From: Bacteroidota bacterium
GTDB lineage: Bacteria > Bacteroidota > Bacteroidia > Chitinophagales > Chitinophagaceae
DNA: 20,485 bases
NCBI GenBank assembly: GCA_021824855.1
Contig: JAKAJX010000201.1
Coordinates: forward strand, 1-20,485
Direction: 5' to 3'
The translations under genes were made by a program, and so were the position numbers. The notes below the pieces were generated by a model. That model did no database searches. It saw nothing but the letters and a program-made list of their open reading frames with translations, and was not told the origin of the DNA. Shown here piece by piece: positions 1 through 7,630 of the stretch. Each line of letters starts with the position of its first letter. Position 1 is the stretch's first letter.

Positions 1-2803
1 AAAGTTTAATTTCCTGCTCTTTTGTTGCCCTGCATTCCAATTGCAAATAAGTATCAGGGTTTTTATTAAATGTTATTTTCTTTAGCGGCACATTCAATTC
101 CTCTATCACTTCCTTGATTTTATCCTCCTCATTAAACAACCATGTACGGTAATTTGTAAGTGCATCAAGCATACTTTTATCCATATAGTCTTTAAAGCGT
201 CGCTTATGCTCCACTAATCGCTGGTTTTTAATAGTTTTATACAAATCCTCTAATTCTTCGAGGCTGGTTAGGCTCGCATTTATATTCATCACATCACCAG
301 TCCAATCTGGAAAATCTTTTAGTATCTTCTCTGTAGGGTTAACAAAAGCATTAACAAGGGATATAGTTTTTAAATTCAAATCATTAAACTCACCATTTAC
401 AATTCCATATTTTGATTTTACTTTATCACCCAGCAGCTTTCTTAAATTTTCTAATTCTCCTAGGTTGTCCGGATTTGTATTGCTGATTTTTTCAATTGCA
501 ATAAAGTTTTCAATTGCTCTATTACCCTCATCTGTCAGATCATCAAACTGGATATTCAGTTTCCTGACATTCTTTTGATTGTATTCACTTTCAAGTTTAC
601 CAATTTTTTTACTGCAATCCTCTTTTAAAGTTCGCTTAATACCTAAATCTTTTTCTACAATTTCTAATTGGGCAGATATTGTTCTATACTTATCGGATGA
701 CTTTTTAAGCTCCTCTATTTGCCGGTTTATTGATTCGATTTTTTCGGCATGTTGCTGCCAGTTAACCTCATTAAAGGATTTAACATCAGCAATTAAAACG
801 ATCAGAGGTCTTTTGTCTTCAATAGATTTGATTTGGGGAGCAATCTCCTGAAGTTTTTTAAATAGATCGTCATGTTCCTTTTGCAGCATGTATTTATTTT
901 GCTGAAGCAATTGTATAGTGTCCTTGTTATCCCACCCTAGAGTATATTTAATTTTGCTCCATCTATTAGGGCGGTCATCTTTTTCATGGCGATTGTTATT
1001 CCTTATAAGTCCATTTGACGTAATTGCTTTTTGAGAACCATAAAATACGTCAAGGTCATCAGTACAATAATAATTAAACCTTTCCATCATCTGATGCTCC
1101 AGCCATTTAGTATAAAAACCGGAATCTTTAATTTCAATTTTATTTAACAATGAATCATCGTCGTTTGGCCAACGCATAATGGATTCACTTTGCTTTCTGT
1201 CCATTCGCTGATAAACCAATTTGGTCTGTAAATTATTAGAATGTACAAAATGGTTTACCTGCTTGTTGTATTTTTCCGGCACCAATAATTGCAAAGAAAA
1301 ACTGTGTAATACACGCTCAATCGTATCTTCCCAATGCAATGAATCCTGACGAACTTTTATGAGTTCGCCAACAAAAGGTAATTCTTCCTCACCAACTTCT
1401 AACAAATCTAGCAAACGCTTCCTTACGGTAATCAAGTCGTCATCTATACGATTTTTCCTTCCTAAAAAGGAAGTTATTTTTCTTTGTAAATCTTCAATTT
1501 CGGCAGCGATTTTTTCTTTATCGCTTTTTATTGTAAATCTGGAATGAGTTAATTCCTCATACCGCTGAGTAAGAGAAATATTAAGCTGCTCAATTTTCGT
1601 GGAGTTCTCTTTAAAAGACAAGTCAGTGAGATGGGTTTGAAGCCCAAGCTTTCCAGCAAGGTTCGTATAATCATCAAAATTTTTCTTCTTTGTGTCTTTG
1701 TCTTTAGCTTCTGAAGCTTTGTCCTTATTTAATAATAGAATTTGTGAATCAATATTCAATAACGCTTTTTGAGAAATAAGCTGCTTTTGTTCATCTTCCA
1801 ACTGCTTAATCCCAGCTTCAATAATTCCTTGTTCACTTTTAATAGCATCAATTTCAACTTCTATTTTAGCAATGTGAACATCTAATAAGTTATATTCGAT
1901 TTTATCAAGAAAGAAGGGTAATTGTCCCTGAACAAAAGTTAATAGTGAAAGGCTTACCGTCAGTTTCGCAAGTTGATTCTTGTTTTCAATAACAGGTTCT
2001 AACAACTCTAGTTGCTTTTCATCTTTCTGAATTGCCTTATGACTGATTAGTAAATCATTATAATGGTCATACAGTCCTTTAAACTGTTCTTCAGCTTCCG
2101 GTCCTTCAAGCATTTGGTGTCTTATAAACTGTGTCAGATCACCCAATACCTTTATACCTACTGTTTGATTAAATAGGGATAAAGCCTTTTCTTTTAATCC
2201 AAACAGATCGCTGAATCTTGCAGCATAATCTTTGAAACTCTCAAATAAGTCTGTTTTCGGGAATTGTTTTGACAACTTCTTTTTCCATTCTCCTTTCATA
2301 TCAAAATGGTCGGCACCAAAATGCTCATTGATATTTAATTGATATGGCGCAACAATAAACACTTTTTTTAACGCCCCGCTGCTAAACCAACGAACCTGTA
2401 CTAATGTAACGGTATGTAGTGTTCCAGCATTTTGAAAACAAGCTAACAAAACGGAGTATGGATTATCTGATTTATTTCTTAGTTGTTCTGTCTTTGATTT
2501 CTCGTCTAGCTCTGAATATGTTTTTCCAAAATGACCCCAGAAGTAAGAGTTTTCATCCCTTTCCTTTTTTATTTCTGCTCCCGAAGATTGATTGTAAAAC
2601 CTTTTATTACTTGGAACCAATAAAGTAAGTAAAGCATCAATTAAAGTAGTTTTGCCACTACCGTTTGCACCAGTAAGTAATGAGGTCTTCCCATTGGTCT
2701 GTAACTTATATACCTTACCATTAAAAGTACCCCAATTGAATACTTCCACGTATCTCAATCTGTAGCCGCCTTCTGAATTATTGCTGTTGAATAGTGTTGA
2801 CAT
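1..2803 (-). CDS. jetC: Wadjet JetC, SMC-like ATPase (partial, cut by left edge)
   Basis: JetC is the SMC/MukB-like motor subunit of Wadjet, which recognises and helps cleave closed circular plasmid DNA. The ATG at 2803-2801 overlaps the jetB end by 26 bases. The frame then stays open to the left edge at every place I checked, giving 934 codons. Near the N-terminus the motif VEVFNWGTFNG (about 19-29) is followed by Walker A GANGSGKT at 45-52 (Lys51). Most of the rest is rich in Glu, Lys, Gln and Leu, as expected for long coiled-coil arms, and YTLGWDN occurs in the C-terminal third. The signature motif and Walker B are not visible and should lie just beyond base 1, probably followed by jetD. 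Seen: Walker A, length and order. Known: JetC is an AAA_29/SbcC-like family. The assignment is firm because jetA and jetB are adjacent. Confidence 0.93.
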   Translation of the reverse strand, partial: MSTLFNSNNSEGGYRLRYVEVFNWGTFNGKVYKLQTNGKTSLLTGANGSGKTTLIDALLTLLVPSNKRFYNQSSGAEIKKERDENSYFWGHFGKTYSELDEKSKTEQLRNKSDNPYSVLLACFQNAGTLHTVTLVQVRWFSSGALKKVFIVAPYQLNINEHFGADHFDMKGEWKKKLSKQFPKTDLFESFKDYAARFSDLFGLKEKALSLFNQTVGIKVLGDLTQFIRHQMLEGPEAEEQFKGLYDHYNDLLISHKAIQKDEKQLELLEPVIENKNQLAKLTVSLSLLTFVQGQLPFFLDKIEYNLLDVHIAKIEVEIDAIKSEQGIIEAGIKQLEDEQKQLISQKALLNIDSQILLLNKDKASEAKDKDTKKKNFDDYTNLAGKLGLQTHLTDLSFKENSTKIEQLNISLTQRYEELTHSRFTIKSDKEKIAAEIEDLQRKITSFLGRKNRIDDDLITVRKRLLDLLEVGEEELPFVGELIKVRQDSLHWEDTIERVLHSFSLQLLVPEKYNKQVNHFVHSNNLQTKLVYQRMDRKQSESIMRWPNDDDSLLNKIEIKDSGFYTKWLEHQMMERFNYYCTDDLDVFYGSQKAITSNGLIRNNNRHEKDDRPNRWSKIKYTLGWDNKDTIQLLQQNKYMLQKEHDDLFKKLQEIAPQIKSIEDKRPLIVLIADVKSFNEVNWQQHAEKIESINRQIEELKKSSDKYRTISAQLEIVEKDLGIKRTLKEDCSKKIGKLESEYNQKNVRKLNIQFDDLTDEGNRAIENFIAIEKISNTNPDNLGELENLRKLLGDKVKSKYGIVNGEFNDLNLKTISLVNAFVNPTEKILKDFPDWTGDVMNINASLTSLEELEDLYKTIKNQRLVEHKRRFKDYMDKSMLDALTNYRTWLFNEEDKIKEVIEELNVPLKKITFNKNPDTYLQLECRATKEQEIKL

Positions 2804-3377
2804 AGGTTCCTAACTTATTCTTAATTTGTTCCAGTTTATCGTTATTAACTAACGCTTTTAAAATTCTTTTTACTTCATATTGGTTATTGTCTTTATTAAC
2901 CGGATCTTCACGTGTCAATTTCAGGATACCGATACTTTGTAAACTGTTAATCGGCTTTGAAAGTTCCTTCCAGAGTTTACTTTTATTGGTCTGTTCTTTA
3001 TAAAAAAGCTCAATTCTTTCTTTAATATCTTTTTGTGTAAGAAACAGCTTTGTTCCTTCGCTTTTAATATCGAATTCCTCTAACATTTCTCTTAGTATTA
3101 CACACAATAAGGTTGTCTCATAATTCATTGTTTGCTTCCGCATTAGTCTTGGCAATGGATTTTCATCATTTTCGTCCGATTCAGGTTGCATAATTCTGGC
3201 AAATCCATCAACTTCATTTATTAAAAGCTCAATACCAATTTTGCCAAAATAGTCTTGTATTGATGATTGCCATGATTGCAAATCACGCCAAACTAATTTT
3301 TCATCAACATATATTGGCCCTTGCAATAGCTTTATTATCACATGAGCATATAGGGCTCTCGATGTAGTAGTTTCCAT
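2778..3377 (-). CDS. jetB: Wadjet JetB (DUF4194, MukE-like)
   Basis: This 199-residue protein has the size and place of JetB, the DUF4194 family. JetB is the MukE-like winged-helix subunit that joins the kleisin JetA to the ATPase JetC in the Wadjet complex. The start METTTSRALYAHVIIKLLQG and the segment PVYVDE-like IYVDEKLVWRDL (about 22-33) fit this family: a helical N-terminus, then helix-turn-helix-like repeats. It begins 8 bases after the jetA stop, and its last 26 bases overlap jetC, so the three genes are very probably cotranscribed and translationally coupled. I see no truncation. Assignment rests on family resemblance plus gene order, not on a catalytic motif. Confidence 0.88.
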   Translation of the reverse strand: METTTSRALYAHVIIKLLQGPIYVDEKLVWRDLQSWQSSIQDYFGKIGIELLINEVDGFARIMQPESDENDENPLPRLMRKQTMNYETTLLCVILREMLEEFDIKSEGTKLFLTQKDIKERIELFYKEQTNKSKLWKELSKPINSLQSIGILKLTREDPVNKDNNQYEVKRILKALVNNDKLEQIKNKLGTYVNTIQQQ

Positions 3378-3385
3378 TTCTTTAT

Positions 3386-4852
3386 TTAATTGTTTGGCTT
3401 AGTATAAATAATCATTGGCACATTTATTTTTCTTTTCTCAATCCAAATCGGGTCAATAGTTTCTTCCAGTATTATATGATGATTACTTCCTGAAGCAATA
3501 GAAAAATACCCAACAACTTCGCTTAAACCATTCTCTAGTCCGTAGTTTTCTACGATTTCTTTTAAAGTTACTTGTGTTTTATTTTGAAGCATAGAATCTA
3601 TTCTTTTTACTAGCTTCTTCTTATCAATCGTAAACTGATCAAACAAAGATTTAAAATCAACTTCTGATGAAATAGCTCCGCCAAGTCCATCGGGAAATTG
3701 AACCGTGATTGCATCTGCTTTATCATCCCCTAGTTCCCATCTGTCTATAAGATTCAAATCAGGCTCATCTTCTATTTCAAGAAATTCATCATCTTTAAAT
3801 CGACTATCAGTTATAGCGTAAGCAAATTGCCTTATCTCACCTATCAATTCAATAGCCCTTCTCCTTTCTAGCATGCTTTTTTCTGAAAGCACACGACTAA
3901 TTTTTTCACTAAGCTTTCGATTGGCATCAATTACCTTTTTACCTGAAGCATGCAGATATCTTTTCAAACTTTTCAAAAACCTGTCATTTCCATACTCAAT
4001 ATTTCTGTCTTTCAAAAGCTGATACAATTTTTCTGTAAGCTGAGAAAACTCCTGTTGTTTCCTTTCATCCATGAGGAACTCCCAGAATCCTTTGAAACTT
4101 TTGCCCTGATCTTTCCCTTCAATTTCATCTAAGGCATCTAAAGCAAATACCAATAAAGAACCTTTCACCACATCCTTTTCGGTATATTTCCTTTGTATGT
4201 CTTTCCGTATTTGTTCAAAATTTTGTTCTACTTCGGTAAAATCGCTCAATAATTCTCTTGCGACTTTATTAAGGTCATAAAACCGTTCTTTAATCTCAGT
4301 ATCATCATAAACTATCGGACTTTTACCAGTCTTCAATAAATTAATTTCATTTTCGATTTCCCATTTTTTCTTTTCCAACTCCTGAATTCTCAATTCTGCA
4401 TTTTCTGTGCTTTGCTCTATCATTTCCTGCAATCTGAAAAATATATCCTTAAAACGGCTGTTTGTTCCCACAAATTCACGCGTCTGTAAATCATCAATCC
4501 ACTTCATTACTTTCTGAGTATCACTAGTAAGTTCGTGGAGATCTTCTCCATCATCATTAGGATATTTTCTTAAAAATCCTGCATTACTCCATTTTTCGAT
4601 GTATTGAGCAGCTTTTAAAGAATTATCGTCAAATAGTGTATTAGCTTCAAGTTCATCGTCCTTTTCCTCGTACTCCAGATCTTCAAGATAGCCTTCCAAT
4701 TTATTTCTGAGTTCTGTATTAGTAATGGTCGTAATGTGAGCCTCTTTAAATACCTTATAGAAGAAAGAAAGTGTAAATGGAGCACTCTTGGCCCTTAACA
4801 ATATCAAAGGCTTTGAGGTTTTAAATTGAAATGATATAGAGTCAAAATTCAT
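3386..4852 (-). CDS. jetA: Wadjet JetA (DUF3375, kleisin-like)
   Basis: This 488-residue protein is the first gene of the operon and matches JetA, the DUF3375 family. JetA is the kleisin-like subunit of the Wadjet SMC complex. Its N-terminus, with LLRAKSAPFTLSFFYKVFKE (about 18-37), carries the family hallmark of an LLRA..AP...SFL..VF pattern. The middle (about 140-330) is long, charged and helical. The C-terminal part after about 400 is globular, with SEVVGYFSIAS and a terminal strand-rich segment. The family length is close to 480-500, so it looks complete. A TAACTTTG -7 box lies 40 bases upstream. JetA starts the transcript; jetB follows after 8 bases. Confidence 0.92.
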   Translation of the reverse strand: MNFDSISFQFKTSKPLILLRAKSAPFTLSFFYKVFKEAHITTITNTELRNKLEGYLEDLEYEEKDDELEANTLFDDNSLKAAQYIEKWSNAGFLRKYPNDDGEDLHELTSDTQKVMKWIDDLQTREFVGTNSRFKDIFFRLQEMIEQSTENAELRIQELEKKKWEIENEINLLKTGKSPIVYDDTEIKERFYDLNKVARELLSDFTEVEQNFEQIRKDIQRKYTEKDVVKGSLLVFALDALDEIEGKDQGKSFKGFWEFLMDERKQQEFSQLTEKLYQLLKDRNIEYGNDRFLKSLKRYLHASGKKVIDANRKLSEKISRVLSEKSMLERRRAIELIGEIRQFAYAITDSRFKDDEFLEIEDEPDLNLIDRWELGDDKADAITVQFPDGLGGAISSEVDFKSLFDQFTIDKKKLVKRIDSMLQNKTQVTLKEIVENYGLENGLSEVVGYFSIASGSNHHIILEETIDPIWIEKRKINVPMIIYTKPNN

Positions 4853-4891
4853 TAAATTTCAAACAAATTAAATATTGCTTGCAATGTGATT

Positions 4892-4899
4892 CAAAGTTA
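4892..4899 (-). promoter_or_regulatory. Candidate -7 box of the jetABC promoter
   Basis: Read on the minus strand this is TAACTTTG, a full match to the Bacteroidota -7 consensus TAnnTTTG, 40 bases before the jetA start. No clear TTTG -33 element stands at the usual distance, so the call is tentative. The rest of the 262-base gap (4853-5114) is AT-rich and shows no gene and no obvious terminator for the gene at 5115. Confidence 0.4.
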
Positions 4900-5114
4900 A
4901 ACCAATTAAGAATAAATACTGAATTTCATTTATTTGAAATGCGAATTAATTTAAGTTTTTGTAAATTAACCGATTGAAAATGTACCTATCATACTGAAGA
5001 AGATTGATCATTATTTTAGTTGGTGAAAACCATCACTTTTGTCATTGCCATTATAAATAATTTTCAATATTTAATCCCCTTTTATTCATTCATCCCCTTA
5101 ACCAACAATTGCCT

Positions 5115-6092
5115 TCAAAAGAGTGTATCATTTCTTAAGTTTTGATTAGCATTACTTAGTTTTTCATTCTCTACTTTTAGTTTATAAATTTCTACATTTA
5201 TTGAATTCACGACAACTTGATATCGATATTCGAGTTTTTCAATTAATTGTTTATCGATTAGACTATTTTTTAGTTGAACATTAATTTGGTTCTTTAATCT
5301 TATCGCCTTTCCTTGATATTCGCCCAATACCCCCTGTAATTGAACTTCTCCAGTTAATGATTCGAGTTTTTTATTTAATCGATTGAATTCGCTTTTTAAT
5401 TCTTCTATTGTAAATGATTTTGTTTTGTTGTCATTCAATCTAAATCGTATTGATAAATTAAAATCAGAACTATAAGCTTTGTGCGTTTGTTCACCCTTTG
5501 CTGGTTTCCATTTTGGCATTATACTTATAACTCTCACAGCTTCATTTTCTAAATTAAATCCAATCGTATCTTTATTATCAACTCTTATATTTTGTATTTC
5601 TCCCTCTTTAGATACTGTAAAGTGAACTTTAATACTTCCTTCAATTTCATTTCTTCTTGCATCTTCTGGGTATCTTAAATGATCATAAATAAACTGCCAC
5701 ATTGCTTCTATTCCACCAACAAATTCTGCATTAGTTGCCACTTCTAAAACCTTATCCTCTTTTTCGTTATTTTGCTCTCTGTATTCCTTTGTTGTATTTT
5801 CTGTACTCGAGTTTTTTATTTTATTACTTATTGGCGTTTCTTCAATTTTATCGGCACTATTAAATACAAAAAATTGAGCTATACCATTATCAGATGAACC
5901 TAAAAAACTTAATACTCTTACATATTCATAGTGGGCACTTAAAAATTGTACCACTAATTGGCTAGGAGCTGATTTGACAAAGAGCCCCCAATTACCTCTT
6001 AAACCAAACGGTTTTAATGTAGGTGCCTCATAAGTCGTTTGCTCTTTGCCATCCATTACACTTAACAAATACTCCTCATCTTTTACTTCCAC
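5115..6092 (-). CDS. TonB C-terminal-domain protein, downstream part of a frameshifted gene
   Basis: The 325 residues read from a GTG at 6092 contain a TonB C-terminal domain at about 123-218. It begins with FVGGIEAMWQFIYDHLRYP, then GSIKVHFTVSKEGEI and a MPKWKPAK core. After it, residues 225-320 are rich in Leu, Lys, Asn and Gln in a heptad-like pattern, so the protein probably ends in a coiled coil. TonB domains link inner-membrane energy or periplasmic partners to outer-membrane proteins, but many Bacteroidota copies have unknown roles. There is no membrane segment in this piece. The same frame stays open upstream of the GTG, reading ..NRYTILASHNKENKTVVV.., and the signal-peptide piece at 6125-6334 ends there in another frame. 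The two were probably one gene of about 406 residues. The GTG start given here is therefore probably not the native start. Confidence 0.7.
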   Translation of the reverse strand: MEVKDEEYLLSVMDGKEQTTYEAPTLKPFGLRGNWGLFVKSAPSQLVVQFLSAHYEYVRVLSFLGSSDNGIAQFFVFNSADKIEETPISNKIKNSSTENTTKEYREQNNEKEDKVLEVATNAEFVGGIEAMWQFIYDHLRYPEDARRNEIEGSIKVHFTVSKEGEIQNIRVDNKDTIGFNLENEAVRVISIMPKWKPAKGEQTHKAYSSDFNLSIRFRLNDNKTKSFTIEELKSEFNRLNKKLESLTGEVQLQGVLGEYQGKAIRLKNQINVQLKNSLIDKQLIEKLEYRYQVVVNSINVEIYKLKVENEKLSNANQNLRNDTLF

Positions 6093-6124
6093 TACAACCG
6101 TTTTATTTTCTTTGTTATGTGAAG

Positions 6125-6334
6125 CTAATATCGTGTACCGATTTTGTCTACTCCAGCTTTAAAAATTTTATATGTCGTAACATACTGATCGCTTTTAAAA
6201 GAAGTTGAAGCTGTGTATTCAAATTTTTCCTTTGCTCCTGTTTGTAAGGTGTATAAATAAAGTGTATACCTTATTTGTGCATTTGATAAAATACTTGCAA
6301 CTACAAATATTGCAATCATCAATACTCTTTTCAT
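6125..6334 (-). CDS. Signal-peptide N-terminal piece of the frameshifted TonB-domain gene
   Basis: The start at 6334 is chosen because it gives a classic Sec signal peptide: MKRVLMIAIFVVASILSNAQ, with a basic N-end, a hydrophobic core and an SNA-Q cleavage site. An in-frame ATG at 6367 would add 11 charged residues in front and is less likely. The mature part continues as IRYTLYLYTLQTGAKEKFEY and stops at 6125 after ..KIGTRY. It is too short to be a stand-alone domain. One added base in the A-run opposite 6142-6145 would join it to the TonB-domain piece as ..GVDKNRYTILASHNK... It diverges from the Xre gene at 6471, with operators in between. Confidence 0.6.
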   Translation of the reverse strand: MKRVLMIAIFVVASILSNAQIRYTLYLYTLQTGAKEKFEYTASTSFKSDQYVTTYKIFKAGVDKIGTRY

Positions 6335-6378
6335 TTGCTTGAGTTTTTGTTTGCTGGAAGCTCCCACTTTTACCTACA

Positions 6379-6453
6379 TAACATATATGTTACACTCAAA
6401 AATAATTGATTTATTAACACATATCATATATGTTATGATAACGTGTATGATAT
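6379..6453. promoter_or_regulatory. Palindromic operator region between the TonB-domain gene and xre
   Basis: A perfect 14-bp palindrome, TAACATATATGTTA, lies at 6379-6392. A related half-conserved copy, TCATATATGTTA, lies at 6424-6435, and GTTAT-G-ATAAC at 6432-6442. The outer pair ATATCATA (6421-6428) and TATGATAT (6446-6453) is also inverted. The last part overlaps TATATTTT at 6451-6458, a near -7 box for the Xre gene that starts at 6471. I infer that the Xre protein binds here and controls itself, and perhaps the divergent TonB-domain gene. Confidence 0.5.
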
Positions 6454-6470
6454 ATTTTCACTTTAGCTAA

Positions 6471-6713
6471 GTGAATAATATCAGGAATCAGGCTTATATC
6501 AATTCGTTTGGTGCTAACGTTAAAAAATTACGCTTAGCTCGTAAATATTCTAGAGAAACACTTGCTGCCTATGCTGGTATTGAAACAATGCAGGTCTATA
6601 GAATTGAAACAGGAAAAGTAAATACAACTATATCTACTATTTTACATTTGGCAAAAGCATTAGAAGTATCACCAAAGAAATTGTTGGATTTTGATTTTAC
6701 ATTGAAAGACTAA
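6471..6713 (+). CDS. Xre-family HTH regulator
   Basis: This 80-residue protein is almost only one helix-turn-helix domain of the Xre/Cro type, at about 17-73. KLRLARKYSRETLAAYAGI covers the first helix and the start of the HTH. TMQVYRIETGKVNTTISTIL holds the recognition helix and the third helix, and LAKALEVSPKKLLDF ends the domain. It is a DNA-binding repressor or activator by family. The start is a GTG, 12 bases after the TATATTTT box, so the leader is very short. Palindromes at 6379-6453 upstream suggest autoregulation. The next gene on the same strand encodes an unknown protein of about 67 residues. Whether the two form a pair is not shown. Confidence 0.85.
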   Translation: MNNIRNQAYINSFGANVKKLRLARKYSRETLAAYAGIETMQVYRIETGKVNTTISTILHLAKALEVSPKKLLDFDFTLKD

Positions 6714-6810
6714 TCTTTTTTTATAGTCACAGCTTTTGAACACACACTTCATTTTTTGTTCTCAAATATTTTCCATCTAGTGAATGTTACATTCAAATTC
6801 ATTCACCCTT

Positions 6811-7014
6811 ATGGCTAAACAAAAATTAAGTAAGAAACATAAGCTATTGTTATTATCTTTTATTGAGGGAACAAATATTTCAGTTTTATCAAGTTCTTTA
6901 CGAACCATACTGCTTGATTATATTGCTCAAAACAAAGATTTCCTACCGATTGATTTTGATGTTCAATTGAAGGAATGGAGTTTGTTGTTTGAATTTTTGG
7001 ATTCACTTAAATAA
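6811..7014 (+). CDS. Hypothetical small protein
   Basis: I do not recognise this 67-residue protein. It begins MAKQKLSKKHKLLLLSFIEG and ends LKEWSLLFEFLDSLK. It is basic at the N-end and Leu-rich, without Cys pairs or a clear membrane span, and is probably a small helical cytoplasmic protein. An in-frame ATG at 6784 would add nine residues; I prefer 6811 because MAKQKLSKK looks like a normal start. It follows the Xre gene by about 100 bases on the same strand and ends immediately before a strong terminator hairpin, which supports that it is a real expressed gene. Confidence 0.5.
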   Translation: MAKQKLSKKHKLLLLSFIEGTNISVLSSSLRTILLDYIAQNKDFLPIDFDVQLKEWSLLFEFLDSLK

Positions 7015-7015
7015 A

Positions 7016-7050
7016 AAAAGAATGTCTAAATTTTTAATAGACATTCTTTT
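7016..7050. terminator. Bidirectional terminator
   Basis: A perfect 13-bp stem, AAAAGAATGTCTA at 7016-7028 with TAGACATTCTTTT at 7038-7050, encloses a 9-base AT loop. A-runs on one side and T-runs on the other let it work in both directions. It sits between the convergent genes ending at 7014 (+) and 7071 (-). Confidence 0.85.
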
Positions 7051-7070
7051 ATTTTCAAACAACATAACTT

Positions 7071-7313
7071 TTAGGAATTAATTTGAGTAACTAATATTTT
7101 ACTAACTTTTTTTGGATCAAAAATTAGTTCTGCTACCCTTTTATTTTTAATCACTCGGGTACGCTTTACTTCAAATCCAATTTTCTCATAAAACTTTATA
7201 GAGTTTTTGAGGTCTGTAGCAAAAATTGATACATTTTTTACTTCAACAACTTTTTTTGATGTTGTTTTTACTTTGGCACTATAGCTTGCCAATAGCTCTT
7301 TCTTTTTTTCCAT
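7071..7313 (-). CDS. Short protein with a VOC/glyoxalase-like half motif
   Basis: This is an 80-residue protein. Residues 23-50, around VKNVSIFATDLKNSIKFYE and KIGFEVK, match the first strand-helix-strand unit of the vicinal oxygen chelate (glyoxalase/bleomycin-resistance) fold, which typically reads V..I.V.DL..S..FYe..GFev. A full VOC domain needs about 110-130 residues. Here only one such unit is present, followed by ELIFDPKKVSKILVTQINS and a stop. It begins with a Lys-rich tail of about 20 residues. It may be a truncated VOC protein or a small single-module one. No metal-binding residue can be assigned. The start codon lies directly against a predicted leader hairpin (7314-7376). Confidence 0.55.
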   Translation of the reverse strand: MEKKKELLASYSAKVKTTSKKVVEVKNVSIFATDLKNSIKFYEKIGFEVKRTRVIKNKRVAELIFDPKKVSKILVTQINS

Positions 7314-7397
7314 CTTAGTGGTTTTTAAATTTTAAGAAATGATTTTTTAAATCATTATCTACTCTTATCCACTAAGGGGTGTCCCACCCCAAAAATA
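7314..7397 (-). promoter_or_regulatory. Structured leader and -7 box of the VOC-like gene
   Basis: On the minus-strand transcript CTTAGTGG (7369-7376) can pair with CCACTAAG (7314-7321), which ends at the start codon. Inside lies a second hairpin, AATGATTT with AAATCATT (7338-7356). Further upstream GGGGTG and CACCCC (7376-7390) form a GC hairpin. Immediately upstream of that, 7390-7397 reads TATTTTTG on the minus strand, a match to the -7 consensus TAnnTTTG. From 7398 to 7602 I see only AT-rich DNA without a gene or clear site. Confidence 0.4.
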
Positions 7398-7602
7398 AAT
7401 TCATTTTTTGGATGTTAAGTCTTTCGTTTCTAACTACTTTTTGTGTGTTTTTCAATCTAAAATGCTTATGCTCAATTACTTATAACCATTGCATAAAATC
7501 GCTTAAACCTCTGACTTTGCGTTTTTTATTTATTTAACATTTCGTTAACATTAAATAAAGAACGACTTTTCTTGAAATATCTATAAAGAATTTTCAATAA
7601 AT

Positions 7603-7622
7603 AGGTAATAAATTTATTACCT
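7603..7622. promoter_or_regulatory. 20-bp palindromic operator of hicAB
   Basis: AGGTAATAAA followed directly by its exact reverse complement TTTATTACCT makes a perfect 20-bp palindrome that ends 8 bases before the hicA ATG. HicB antitoxins with a C-terminal HTH bind such palindromes at their promoter. I infer that this is the autoregulatory site. Its position implies a very short leader. Confidence 0.75.
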
Positions 7623-7630
7623 TCACATGC

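Noticed and set aside
1..2803. Several plus-strand frames opposite jetC
   Set aside because: They are antisense shadows of a long continuous minus-strand gene with a Walker A motif and have no recognisable domains.
4853..5114. Search for jetD upstream of jetA
   Set aside because: The region is only 262 bases and the next gene is a TonB-domain protein, so jetD is not here; it is expected left of base 1.
6125..6160. Programmed ribosomal frameshift in the TonB-domain gene
   Set aside because: The A4 run does not form a standard slippery heptamer and no strong downstream hairpin is evident. A mutation or sequence error is simpler.
7376..7390. GGGGTG/CACCCC hairpin as a terminator
   Set aside because: No T-run follows the stem on either strand in the needed direction, and no gene ends next to it. 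It is better read as part of a leader.
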